DNA of 5,818 bases from JAZGDL01 sp036477795 (GTDB lineage: Bacteria; Planctomycetota; Phycisphaerae; UBA1845), in NCBI GenBank assembly GCA_036477795.1, contig JAZGDL010000440.1, forward strand, positions 1 to 5,818, written 5' to 3'. A program made the translations under genes and the position numbers. The notes under the pieces are model-generated. The model was not told where the DNA came from, made no database searches, and worked only from the letters and a program-made list of their open reading frames with translations. Positions 1 to 5,818 of the stretch are shown piece by piece; the first letter of the stretch is position 1; the number at the start of each line of letters is the position of its first letter.

Positions 1-742
1 TGTGTGTGACAAACGCGTAGTCGTCCTCTTTAATTTGCTGCAGCCTTGCACCGCTTTGGACGTTACACGATGCATCCGTGTACGGGGCGTAGTCATCCCA
101 ATCGCCTTGGGTCATCCAGCAGAACGATTGGCGGACCGAAGACAGGATGGGCACATGGGCTTCGCCCAGGAATATCAGTGAATCAGGGACGTGGCTGTTA
201 AAGAATTTCTTCAATTCAGCGTTCAGTGCCGTCCGGCGGAACGTGTATTCCTCCGAGTCGTCAAACGCGAGGATCTTCCGTTCCGGTTCTATGATTTCCG
301 ACCACGTCAGCTCATAAAATAGCAGTTCCCGGGTGCGCGCCTTGTTCATGTACCGGCTGATTCTGAGGTCCCCCAAGGGGTCATCCCAAATTTCCGGGTC
401 ACGAAGGACGATTTCCTTGTAGTTCTCTTCCCGAAGGTCGAGCCCCAGCTCACGCATGAGGTGTTCGGTCAATCGAGCCGAGTATCCCGGCAGATGCTTG
501 CCTATTCCGTGCACCATCAGCACTTTCAGAACGCGCGTTGAGTTCCCTCCTGCACGTTCGTTTTCCTGAGCTTGCATCAGGGACTCAAGACCGACTGAAG
601 CAGGACCTTCTATATGGCAGGCGCGGGTGTCCTGCTCTTCGCTACGCTCCAAAATTGCCTGTGTTACGCCTTTGGCGATACTGGCGCAGCCGGAGACCAT
701 AACGAGGAGCAGAATCACAAGAGGAATTTTAGCTCTGCGCAT
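1..742 (-). CDS. Lipoprotein with alpha/beta-hydrolase-like segment, 3' end beyond window
   Basis: An uninterrupted reading frame of 247 codons starts at ATG 742 and leaves the window without a stop. A GGGAG ribosome binding site lies 8 nt upstream of this ATG. The N-terminus is a lipoprotein signal: charged MRRAK, a hydrophobic stretch at residues 8-16, and lipobox VSGC with Cys19, so the mature protein should be lipid-anchored. Residues 71-81 read VLKVLMVHGIG, a beta strand followed by the HG oxyanion-hole motif typical of alpha/beta hydrolases. The last visible residues are DDYAFVTH, which resembles the strand leading into a nucleophile elbow (HSxGS), but the expected Ser would be just outside. 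Esterase or lipase activity is therefore inference; substrate unknown. The region is poorer in GC than the antiporter gene. Repeat copy A lies 33-117 bp upstream of the start. Confidence 0.85.
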   Translation of the reverse strand, partial: MRRAKIPLVILLLVMVSGCASIAKGVTQAILERSEEQDTRACHIEGPASVGLESLMQAQENERAGGNSTRVLKVLMVHGIGKHLPGYSARLTEHLMRELGLDLREENYKEIVLRDPEIWDDPLGDLRISRYMNKARTRELLFYELTWSEIIEPERKILAFDDSEEYTFRRTALNAELKKFFNSHVPDSLIFLGEAHVPILSSVRQSFCWMTQGDWDDYAPYTDASCNVQSGARLQQIKEDDYAFVTH

Positions 743-774
743 CGGTAGAACTCCCGGCGATTCGAGGTTTCACC

Positions 775-859
775 TGGCACATAGAGGCTTCATAGGGTGA
801 AGCCATGGCCAGGAGGAGTAAGTTAGGGTAATGATTGGAGTGGGTTACCGTAAGTTACC
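775..859. repeat. 85-bp dispersed repeat, copy A
   Basis: This segment aligns without gaps to 3714-3798, with 72 of 85 positions identical. The longest exact blocks are 814-837 (24 bp) and 845-859 (15 bp); a third block is 792-801. The mismatches cluster in the linkers between them. It lies in the 231-bp gap between the antiporter stop and the lipoprotein start. Outside these limits the two copies quickly become dissimilar. I see no terminal inverted repeats or flanking target duplication, so it does not look like a complete insertion sequence. Confidence 0.85.
789..857 (-). promoter_or_regulatory. Candidate promoter/operator for the lipoprotein gene
   Basis: Read on the minus strand, 794-789 is TATGAA, a fair -10 hexamer, about 47 bp before the ATG at 742. 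At 17-bp spacing the -35 position reads TCCTCC, which is not canonical, so expression may need an activator. Two exact copies of GTAAGTTA (plus-strand sense) lie at 818-825 and 850-857, 32 bp apart or about three helical turns, placing them near -40 and -72. Promoter function is inference from this arrangement and from its conservation in copy B. Confidence 0.35.
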
Positions 860-973
860 GAGCGCCGGCGCACTGCTTACCCGAAGGATACTGCGCAAGG
901 TGGAAGCCCATGGCCGGCTGGGAGGCTGCAGCGTCTCTCGAGAAGTGGCCACCGATCCCGTTGCAGGCGGCTA

Positions 974-2275
974 TCACCCGTCGCCAGGGGCCCCGGGAGT
1001 GTGCGTTCGGTCCGGAGCGGCACCCGTCAGGCCGAGCCGCGCCATGGCCCACCGGAAGGTTGAGCCCTGGACGAGCAATGTGAACAGGATTACCGTCAAG
1101 GTCATGTCGAAGAGGCCCTGACGATAGCGAAAGTCCTCGGGAAGAAGCAGAACCAGCGCCAAGGGAACGGCGCCGCGGAGCCCGCCCCATACGATGACCC
1201 AGCGGGTTCGCACGTTTACGGGCTCCGATTTTAACAACCGCGTAGCGAGGGGGAGCACGCCCTGCACGGCGGCGATCCGTCCGACGAGCACCGCCACCAC
1301 CGTGCCGCCCAGAAGGAGCCAGGGCCGCTCGTAATCGCCGATATGGACAAAGAGCTGGCGTTGGGTCAGGCCAAGGAGCAGGAAGACCAACGTGTTGGCA
1401 AGAAACGCGGCGTAGCCCCAAAAGAAGCGTGCCACGTCACGGTGTGATGGCGCAGTGACCACGGAACGCCCCCGGCCGCGGAAGGTGATTGCCGCCGCCA
1501 GCACCGACAGCACACCGGACACGCCCAGAAAGTGGTCGGCGACGAAGAACGACGAGAACGCGGTCACCAGGGAAAGAGTGATCAAGGCCACCTCGTCGCC
1601 GTACAGAATACGCAACAGCGCGGCGGCGGCGGCCCCGATCGCGGCGCCGACCGCGAGGCCACCGAAGAAGGTCAGGAGGAACCTGCCGACCGCGCCGAGC
1701 TCGGTGTCGCTCCCATGCGAATCAGCCGCCCCGATTATCGCTCCCAATATAAGCCAAAACCCCACGATGGCGGTGGCGTCGTTGAACAGGCTCTCGCCGT
1801 TCATCAAGACGCTCAGCCGCTCCGATGCCCGCGACTCCTTCAGAAGCGCGACGACGGCCACTGGATCGGTGCCCGAGATCAGGACTCCGAACAGGAGTGC
1901 GGCCGAGAACGACAGCGGGGAAATCCAGCCGATCAGGGCACTGATGATCAGCGACGAGCAGATCATGCCGGGCACGGCCAGAGTCAGGATCGGCGCCAGT
2001 TCCCGCCGGAGATGCCGCGGGTCGATACGGATTCCGGACTCGAAGATGAGCACGGGAATGATGACGGAAAAGATCACGTCGGGCGTGAGACGGATGCGAG
2101 GAAACACCGACGAGAACGGTAGTGCCTCCACCCCGAGTCCCAACACCAGGCCTGCGGCCACTAGCCCAATAGTGTAAGGTGCCCGCAGGCGCCGGGTGGC
2201 GGCATGCACAAGTCCTGCTATGAAGAGCAGTGCGGTGAGAGTGATCATTAAGGGCACGATGCCGCCGTTCTCCAT
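974..2275 (-). CDS. CPA1-family Na+/H+ antiporter (NhaP type)
   Basis: A complete 433-residue inner-membrane protein, expected to exchange Na+ (or K+/Li+) for H+ and so serve pH and sodium homeostasis. It is almost entirely hydrophobic with roughly a dozen membrane segments. Family motifs are in order: FESGIRID at 78-85, GTDPVAVVALLKE at 135-147 with the ion-site Asp137, NGESLFNDATAIV at 159-171 with the Asn165-Asp166 pair, FLANTLVFLLLGL at 291-303, WGGLRGAVPLAL at 363-374 with conserved Arg367, and LVQGSTFRW at 401-409. The C-terminal tail is only about 25-30 residues, with no room for a TrkA/RCK or CAP_ED regulatory domain found in longer relatives. The ATG at 2275 has an AGAGG site 7 nt upstream; a second in-frame ATG at residue 10 is less likely. 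Substrate specificity cannot be read from sequence. Confidence 0.95.
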   Translation of the reverse strand: MENGGIVPLMITLTALLFIAGLVHAATRRLRAPYTIGLVAAGLVLGLGVEALPFSSVFPRIRLTPDVIFSVIIPVLIFESGIRIDPRHLRRELAPILTLAVPGMICSSLIISALIGWISPLSFSAALLFGVLISGTDPVAVVALLKESRASERLSVLMNGESLFNDATAIVGFWLILGAIIGAADSHGSDTELGAVGRFLLTFFGGLAVGAAIGAAAAALLRILYGDEVALITLSLVTAFSSFFVADHFLGVSGVLSVLAAAITFRGRGRSVVTAPSHRDVARFFWGYAAFLANTLVFLLLGLTQRQLFVHIGDYERPWLLLGGTVVAVLVGRIAAVQGVLPLATRLLKSEPVNVRTRWVIVWGGLRGAVPLALVLLLPEDFRYRQGLFDMTLTVILFTLLVQGSTFRWAMARLGLTGAAPDRTHTPGAPGDG

Positions 2276-2285
2276 TTCCGATCCT

Positions 2286-2399
2286 CTACTCTATGACGAT
2301 GGGCAGGAGCGGCCGCTGAACCAACAGCCAGTCTTCTCCCAGGTCTAGCGGAAATGCCGGCTGCACGTTCCAGGCAATCGAGATCCGTCGTCCGTCGAT
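2286..2399 (-). pseudogene. Possible remnant of an outer-membrane porin-like (neuromedin U/transporter-type) gene
   Basis: The last 38 codons of an open frame ending at TAG 2288-2286 encode a stretch containing WNVQPAFPLDLGEDWLLVQ and then RPLLPIVIE. This resembles, from memory, the segment of proteobacterial outer-membrane 'transporter' proteins that reads roughly QPVIPFxLxEDWNLITRPIIPI. In that family it is internal and followed by a long beta-barrel, whereas here it stops at once. Upstream, the same frame is arginine-rich and overlaps the preceding gene out of frame, as expected of non-coding sequence. The stop lies 10 bp before the antiporter start. I read it as a decayed fragment; chance resemblance is possible. 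Confidence 0.3.
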
Positions 2400-2506
2400 C
2401 CGCTCGCCGCTTTCCCGGGATCGCCAGGAGTCCGAACTGACGAGTAGTGCCAACCGTGGGAGAGGATCAATGCGAGGTGGTTGATGGCGCTGCCTGAACC
2501 CCGACC

Positions 2507-2968
2507 TTACGGTGTCGAAATCGTCACCTCGTAGGCGAAGGTGCCGCGGTCGCCACGCTCGGCGAGTCGCCTCATTGTGCCCTGGCCGGTAGCGCCTTGC
2601 CACTTGCCGCGGCCGCCAACGACCTCGGTCTTGGCGCTATCACCAGCACCTGTGCCCTTGATATCGAAGCCGTCGATGCTGCTTTCGCGGAAGGTGCAGT
2701 AGAAGTCGAGGTCGGTGGCAGTGCCTACGGCCGAGAGTAGGCCCAAGCCCACGCACTCGCCGAACATGAAACCGAACTCGCTTGGCTCGATGGTGGCGAC
2801 GGCGGTCGATTTGTTCGAAATCACGGCGCTGCCGCCCGCCAGGGGCAGCACCGAGCGGGTCGCACGATAGGTGCCGGTGCCCTTGTAGGATACGCTCTCG
2901 GCGGCCGCCATCGAGGCCCCCAGCACCAGCGGTGTCAGCAGCAACGCAAGCTTGACATGCTTATTCAT
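2507..2968 (-). CDS. Exported hypothetical protein, probably beta-rich
   Basis: A 153-residue protein from the ATG at 2968. A GTG codon lies immediately before it, but the GGAG site at 2979-2976 is 7 nt from the ATG and only 4 nt from the GTG, so ATG is preferred. A Sec signal peptide is clear: MNKHVKLALLLTPLVLGASM, then AAA with probable cleavage before ESVSYKG. The mature part is rich in Gly, Thr and Ser with alternating strand-like segments. It has two cysteines about 19 residues apart (FGECVG and DFYCTF), which could form a disulfide in the periplasm. The VVGGRGKWQGATGQGTM segment resembles the glycine-rich hairpin of small secreted proteins with allene-oxide-cyclase-like or dirigent-like barrels; that similarity is from memory and weak. 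Function unknown. It follows the glycine-zipper gene by 47 bp and is probably co-transcribed with it. Confidence 0.85.
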   Translation of the reverse strand: MNKHVKLALLLTPLVLGASMAAAESVSYKGTGTYRATRSVLPLAGGSAVISNKSTAVATIEPSEFGFMFGECVGLGLLSAVGTATDLDFYCTFRESSIDGFDIKGTGAGDSAKTEVVGGRGKWQGATGQGTMRRLAERGDRGTFAYEVTISTP

Positions 2969-2975
2969 CACATTA

Positions 2976-2980
2976 CTCCA
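2976..2980 (-). promoter_or_regulatory. Ribosome binding site deciding the start at 2968
   Basis: TGGAG on the minus strand sits 7 nt before ATG 2968 and 4 nt before the adjacent GTG at 2971. The spacing favours the ATG and shortens the exported protein by one residue relative to the longest frame. Confidence 0.6.
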
Positions 2981-3015
2981 TTTCCAGCAGTTAGCAGCGA
3001 CTGAGAACTTCGGAC

Positions 3016-3576
3016 CTACCTAACTTGATAACCGCGTCCGGTCATGCAGGTGAGATAGGCGTGGGTCCAATCGGCGACCTGCTGCCGGCGCTGCGCCGCG
3101 ACCTCCTGCTGGTGCTGGCGATGCCACGCCTCGCGCTCCTTGGCTTCGTTGTCGCGCCTGACGCCGCCGATGAAGAGCCCGGAGACCGCCCCGATGACCG
3201 CGCCGGCGGCGGGATTGCCGGCGATAGCACCGCCGATGGCACCGAGCCCGGCCCCCTTGCCGGCGTCGAGAACGGCACCACCCTCGCCATAGGCGCCGCG
3301 TCCAAAGACACCGCTCGAGGTTTGCACCGATCCGCTGGGGGGCGGGGCCACGTCCGGTGGCGGGAAGTTTGGGTCAAAACCCGTCTGGTTCACCGCCCAT
3401 CGGTGGCACCGGACTTGGTCTTGTTGCTGCTGCTCCCGCGATTGGCCCTTCGTGGGATAGGCGTATACGCCCGATTGCGCCGTTGCCGGACCGGGCACGA
3501 CCGTGGCGCTGAGGATCAAAGCCCCAGCCACGGCATTCGCCAATATCGTTCCAGAATTCCAACTTAATAGCTTCAT
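3016..3576 (-). CDS. Exported glycine-zipper protein
   Basis: A 186-residue protein from the ATG at 3576. The frame also has a TTG two codons earlier (3582) with AGAGGA 6 nt upstream of it; the ATG has only TAGG at 8 nt, so the start is uncertain by two residues. A signal peptide runs through ALILSATVVPGPATA with likely cleavage before QSG. Next come a Gln-rich segment (GQSREQQQQDQVRCHRWAV), a Pro-rich linker (PNFPPPDVAPPPSG), and a glycine zipper at about residues 106-138 (GAGLGAIGGAIAG, then GAVIGAVSGLFIGG). A charged helix rich in Gln, Arg and Glu follows, ending in AYLTCMTGRGYQVR. Glycine zippers of this class mediate helix packing in or at membranes, usually in outer-membrane or periplasmic proteins. 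The two cysteines (near the N-terminal Gln-rich region and near the C-terminus) might pair. Specific role unknown. Confidence 0.88.
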   Translation of the reverse strand: MKLLSWNSGTILANAVAGALILSATVVPGPATAQSGVYAYPTKGQSREQQQQDQVRCHRWAVNQTGFDPNFPPPDVAPPPSGSVQTSSGVFGRGAYGEGGAVLDAGKGAGLGAIGGAIAGNPAAGAVIGAVSGLFIGGVRRDNEAKEREAWHRQHQQEVAAQRRQQVADWTHAYLTCMTGRGYQVR

Positions 3577-3680
3577 GATCAAAACCTATCCTCTTTCGGC
3601 CGGCATTCGCCAGATGACCACTCGCGGCCACAGGTAGTGTATTGCGTGGGTTCTGCGACCGGATTACCGCCGAGGCTGAG

Positions 3681-3719
3681 GTGCCGCAACGGCTGGTTCA
3701 AGAACAGCTCGGTTGGCAC
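3681..3719 (-). other. Imperfect stem-loop in the probable 5' leader of the glycine-zipper gene
   Basis: GTGCC at 3681-3685 pairs with GGCAC at 3715-3719, AAC at 3688-3690 with GTT at 3712-3714, and GCTG at 3692-3695 with CAGC at 3705-3708, with TT/AA closing a CAAG loop: about 14 pairs broken by bulges. There is no T-tract on either side, so it is not a standard terminator. Its outer right arm overlaps the first bases of repeat copy B; copy A has no matching left arm. If transcription starts just downstream of the -10 in copy B, the hairpin would sit at or near the 5' end of the mRNA. Confidence 0.35.
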
Positions 3720-3798
3720 ATGGAGACATTATAGGGTGAAATCGTAGCCAGCAGGAGTAAGTTAGGGTAATGATTGCGGTTGATTACCGTAAGTTACC
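3714..3798. repeat. 85-bp dispersed repeat, copy B
   Basis: Aligns without gaps to 775-859 (72 of 85 identical). Exact shared blocks are 3753-3776 and 3784-3798, plus ATAGGGTGAA at 3731-3740. The copies have the same orientation and each lies upstream of a minus-strand gene, here the glycine-zipper gene, 138 bp before its ATG. Differences fall mostly in 3722-3730, 3741-3752 and 3777-3783, between the blocks. Confidence 0.85.
3728..3796 (-). promoter_or_regulatory. Candidate promoter/operator for the glycine-zipper gene
   Basis: On the minus strand 3733-3728 is TATAAT, a perfect -10 consensus. The hexamer 17 bp upstream reads TCCTGC, a poor -35, as in copy A. Two GTAAGTTA boxes (plus-strand sense) lie at 3757-3764 and 3789-3796, again 32 bp apart and at the same distance from the -10 as in copy A. 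The arrangement fits an activator-dependent promoter with helically phased sites. The regulator is not identified and no regulator gene is in the window. Confidence 0.4.
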
Positions 3799-3901
3799 CC
3801 GTTTCGGCCAAATGCGAGAATTTCTGCAGCGGATGGAATTTTCGGAAGGCACAGCTGGGTTGATGCTCTCAAATCACCTCTCCAGGGGCGCGGCCGCACG
3901 C

Positions 3902-4228
3902 TCAACGCTGCTTCACGTTCTCGAACTTGCAGTCGCCCCGCGAATAGGCGTCGTCGAACCGGCAATTGAGCGAGAGATTGATGATTAGGTTGCCGCGGCA
4001 GGCCTTCATTGAAACCCAGGCATTGTACCTCATGGGTTGGCCAAGGTTTTGCTTGACCGCGTAGACGTTCAGGGTCGTGACGTCTTCCGCGTCGATCTTC
4101 AAGCTCTCCAGATAGTCGGCGATGGCGTCTTGGCAGGCATGGCTCGCCTGGGCCTGTCCGGACGACGAAGCGCCTACGGTCAAGAACGCGGCCAAACCAA
4201 GCGAAACGACCAGTGACTTGCCGATCAT
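3902..4228 (-). CDS. Small exported four-cysteine protein of unknown function
   Basis: A complete 108-residue frame from ATG 4228 to TGA at 3904-3902. The N-terminus MIGKSLVVSLGLAAFLTVGA followed by SSSGQAQA is a Sec signal peptide with probable cleavage after Ala28. The mature protein of about 80 residues has four cysteines (32, 77, 89, 100), an even number that could give two disulfides in the periplasm. The pattern HACQDAIADYLESL, then YNAWVSMKACRGNL, then CRFDDAYSRGDCKF matches, from memory, small uncharacterised proteins common in Bradyrhizobium and relatives, with conserved AWV, a Cys-x-Gly pair and RGDC near the end. I know of no assigned function. The ribosome binding site is weak (AGAAG close to the ATG). 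The gene lies 171 bp downstream of the SulP stop. Confidence 0.85.
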   Translation of the reverse strand: MIGKSLVVSLGLAAFLTVGASSSGQAQASHACQDAIADYLESLKIDAEDVTTLNVYAVKQNLGQPMRYNAWVSMKACRGNLIINLSLNCRFDDAYSRGDCKFENVKQR

Positions 4229-4399
4229 GTTCTTCTACTTCAGCGGTGAGGACAGGTACGAACGCAACGCCGAAAATGCCATTCTACGTGTCATCAAGAA
4301 CCTCGAACATTTGCGCAGTCCCTCATGCGGATTCCTCTCTCGAATTGACCGGCCAGCTTCAACATGTGACAGCACCCCAGATTTGTGACAAGACTTGCC

Positions 4400-5818
4400 C
4401 TACTTCGACGTCTGTTCCTGGTGCTTGACGAACGCCTGGACACCGTCCTCGATCGACTCGTAGAAGTGGTCGACGCCAATCTTCCCTTCCAGGCCGGTCC
4501 GGCGCATCGCTTCCCGCAGCGCGTTCTTCACCTCTGCAATGGAGAACGCGATCCCCTTCGCCTCCAACTCGGCCGCCAGTCTCGCCAGCTGGTCAGCGCC
4601 GGTCGAATCTAGCTGGTTGATTTGCTGCGCGGGGACCAGCACCTCGCGTACCGGAGTTGCCGCTTCACCGATGAGCCGCCGCACCTCGCTCGAGAAGTAG
4701 CCGGCATTAGCAAAGATGACCGGGGCGTCGAAACGGAAGATCAGCAAACCCGGGACCGTTTCGGCCTCCGGGTAAACTGTGATGTCGCGATAGGCTTCCC
4801 CCCACGGCAAGCAGCCGAGTTCCGCCGTCGCGGGTCGACTGATGCGACGGATGAGAATGACGAGCGCCATGACGACGCCGAGCGCCACTCCCTGAAGTAT
4901 GCCCAAGAAAAGTACACCCAGCAAAGCGGCCATCGCATAGGCGAACTCGGCGCGATCGATACGGAGCAGCTGCCTGAGGTAGGTGAAATTGAGCAGGCCG
5001 AGCATCGCTTGGATCACAATAGCGCTTAGCGCCGCACTCGGAAGACTGAAGAAGAGCGGCAAGACGAATAGGAGCGTCAAGAAAACAAGCCCGGCATTGA
5101 TCAAAGAGACCAATTGGGTCCTGCCATCGGCGCGTCTGATCACCACGCCCCGTGAGAGGCTGCCGCAGACTACGAAACCGCTGCTCAGCGCGGCGCCGAT
5201 ATTTGCCGCACCCAGCGCCACCAGTTCCTTGTCGGGATCGATTTGCTCACCGGTTTTTTGCGCGCCTTCCGTGGCGACGCTGAGAGATACCGAATAGCCG
5301 AGCAATACGATGGCGAAGGCACCGGGCAACAGCGCGACCATCCTTTCGACGCTGATCGCCGGCACCTTCAGCTCGACCATCCCGCTCTCCACTTCGCCGA
5401 CGATACTGACGCCGTAATCGGCGAGGCCAAGGAACCGAACGGCCAAAACACCGAGGATGACGGCGATCAGGGCAGAAGGGGCGATGGGCCAGAAACGCTT
5501 CAACGCAAACAGCAAGGCAAGAGTGCCGAGGCCGACACCCAACGTGGGCGGGTTCGATTCACCAAGTGTGCTCAAGACCGCCCATAACTGCAAAATAAAG
5601 CCCCTGTGGTCGATGTCCAGGCCGACAAGCTGCGGCACACTGCGCGAGTCGTTCAACACGGTGATGACGGCATCGGATGTACCCAAGATTACCGGCACCT
5701 GACCGATGATGACGATCAGGGCGATACCCTGAGTGAAGCCCTGGAGCACCGGTTGTGAGAGGAAGTTGGCGATCCATCCAAGCCGTAGCAGGCCGAAGAT
5801 GAGAAACAACGCGCCCAC
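4400..5818 (-). CDS. SulP (SLC26) anion transporter with STAS domain, 5' end beyond window
   Basis: A 472-codon frame open to the right edge, ending at TAG 4402-4400. The GTG at the edge is an accident of the cut; family members of about 560-600 residues suggest roughly 100 missing residues. The visible part starts at a SulP segment, LLRLGWIANFLSQPVLQGF (10-28) then TQGIALIVIIGQ. It continues through further membrane helices, including AANIGAALSSGFVVCGSLSR (204-223) with GRTQL at 232-236, to a last helix at about 306-324. The cytoplasmic STAS domain spans about 340-465: VIFANAGYF at 367-375 and INQLDSTGADQL at 400-411, with the DSTG loop characteristic of STAS. SulP proteins move sulfate, bicarbonate or dicarboxylates across the inner membrane; the substrate cannot be assigned here. 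The family call is firm. Confidence 0.95.
   Translation of the reverse strand: MGALFLIFGLLRLGWIANFLSQPVLQGFTQGIALIVIIGQVPVILGTSDAVITVLNDSRSVPQLVGLDIDHRGFILQLWAVLSTLGESNPPTLGVGLGTLALLFALKRFWPIAPSALIAVILGVLAVRFLGLADYGVSIVGEVESGMVELKVPAISVERMVALLPGAFAIVLLGYSVSLSVATEGAQKTGEQIDPDKELVALGAANIGAALSSGFVVCGSLSRGVVIRRADGRTQLVSLINAGLVFLTLLFVLPLFFSLPSAALSAIVIQAMLGLLNFTYLRQLLRIDRAEFAYAMAALLGVLFLGILQGVALGVVMALVILIRRISRPATAELGCLPWGEAYRDITVYPEAETVPGLLIFRFDAPVIFANAGYFSSEVRRLIGEAATPVREVLVPAQQINQLDSTGADQLARLAAELEAKGIAFSIAEVKNALREAMRRTGLEGKIGVDHFYESIEDGVQAFVKHQEQTSK

Larger units (their letters stand above)
3577..3901. other. 325-bp gene-free gap
   Basis: This stretch separates the small four-cysteine gene from the glycine-zipper gene. 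From the glycine-zipper side it holds a ribosome binding region (3585-3594), about 85 bp without recognisable features, the imperfect stem-loop at 3681-3719, and repeat copy B at 3714-3798. Then come about 100 bp up to the stop of the small gene in which I see no terminator with a T-tract. A plus-strand open frame starting at 3770 runs through it into the antisense of the small gene, and I do not consider it a gene. Confidence 0.7.

Noticed and set aside
775..790. Sigma-54 type promoter at TGGCAC (also at 3714)
   Set aside because: The expected GC element at -12 is misplaced by one base in copy A and missing in copy B, and no plus-strand gene follows.
831..1121. Plus-strand frame starting in repeat copy A as a real gene
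   Set aside because: Only the first ten codons resemble the frame in copy B. The rest diverges and runs antisense into the antiporter 3' end, and the ribosome binding site is too distant.
1455..2177. Long plus-strand open frame of 240 codons
   Set aside because: It lies wholly antisense to the antiporter, whose motifs are unmistakable. The predicted protein is Arg/Ser/Pro-rich without domain features, as expected of an antisense shadow in GC-rich DNA.
2286..2603. Full 105-codon minus-strand frame as a gene
   Set aside because: Its first third overlaps the exported protein gene out of frame and is Arg-rich noise. Only the last 38 codons look like former coding sequence, so it is listed as a remnant.
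3025..3567. Plus-strand open frame of 180 codons opposite the glycine-zipper gene
   Set aside because: The minus-strand frame has a signal peptide, glycine zipper and ribosome binding site; the plus-strand product has none of these.
4365..4390. Two TGTGACA heptamers 19 bp apart downstream of the SulP stop
   Set aside because: Short words with no matching partner half-sites. They could be an operator for the small exported gene but are too far from its start and too short to support.
4229..4399. Intrinsic terminator after the SulP gene
   Set aside because: No GC-rich hairpin followed by a T-tract could be found on the minus strand in this gap.

Overview
The window reads as a chromosomal segment of a GC-rich proteobacterium, most likely an alphaproteobacterium of the Hyphomicrobiales type. 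I infer this from the base composition and from several small exported proteins whose pattern I associate with that group. No marker gene settles the taxonomy. Every gene I can support lies on the minus strand, so the window is read from right to left.

Layout in the direction of transcription: (1) 5818-4400, a SulP/SLC26 anion transporter with a C-terminal STAS domain, its N-terminus cut by the window edge; (2) 4228-3902, a small exported four-cysteine protein; (3) 3901-3577, a 325-bp gap holding one copy of an 85-bp repeat, a possible promoter and an imperfect stem-loop; (4) 3576-3016, an exported glycine-zipper protein; (5) 2968-2507, an exported protein, probably beta-rich; (6) 2506-2286, a gap ending in what may be the remnant of an outer-membrane porin-like gene; (7) 2275-974, a complete CPA1 (NhaP-type) Na+/H+ antiporter; (8) 973-743, a gap with the second copy of the 85-bp repeat; (9) 742-1, the start of a lipoprotein with an alpha/beta-hydrolase-like segment, running off the left edge. 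That last gene is visibly poorer in GC (about 53% in a hand count of four lines) than the antiporter (about 68% in three lines).

The gene content is envelope- and ion-oriented: two inner-membrane transporters (anion; Na+/H+) surround three exported small proteins, followed by a surface lipoprotein. The glycine-zipper and beta-rich genes are 47 bp apart and could be co-transcribed. The others have gaps of 171-325 bp and may be separate units.

The least expected signal is the 85-bp repeat at 775-859 and 3714-3798 (72 of 85 positions identical, no gaps). Its conserved blocks are separated by diverged linkers of constant length. It lies in the same orientation upstream of the lipoprotein gene and the glycine-zipper gene. 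Read on the minus strand it holds a -10-like hexamer and two GTAAGTTA boxes exactly 32 bp apart, so a shared promoter/operator is a reasonable hypothesis; a decayed mobile or coding repeat is the main alternative. I see no RNA genes, CRISPR arrays, complete insertion sequences or clear intrinsic terminators.
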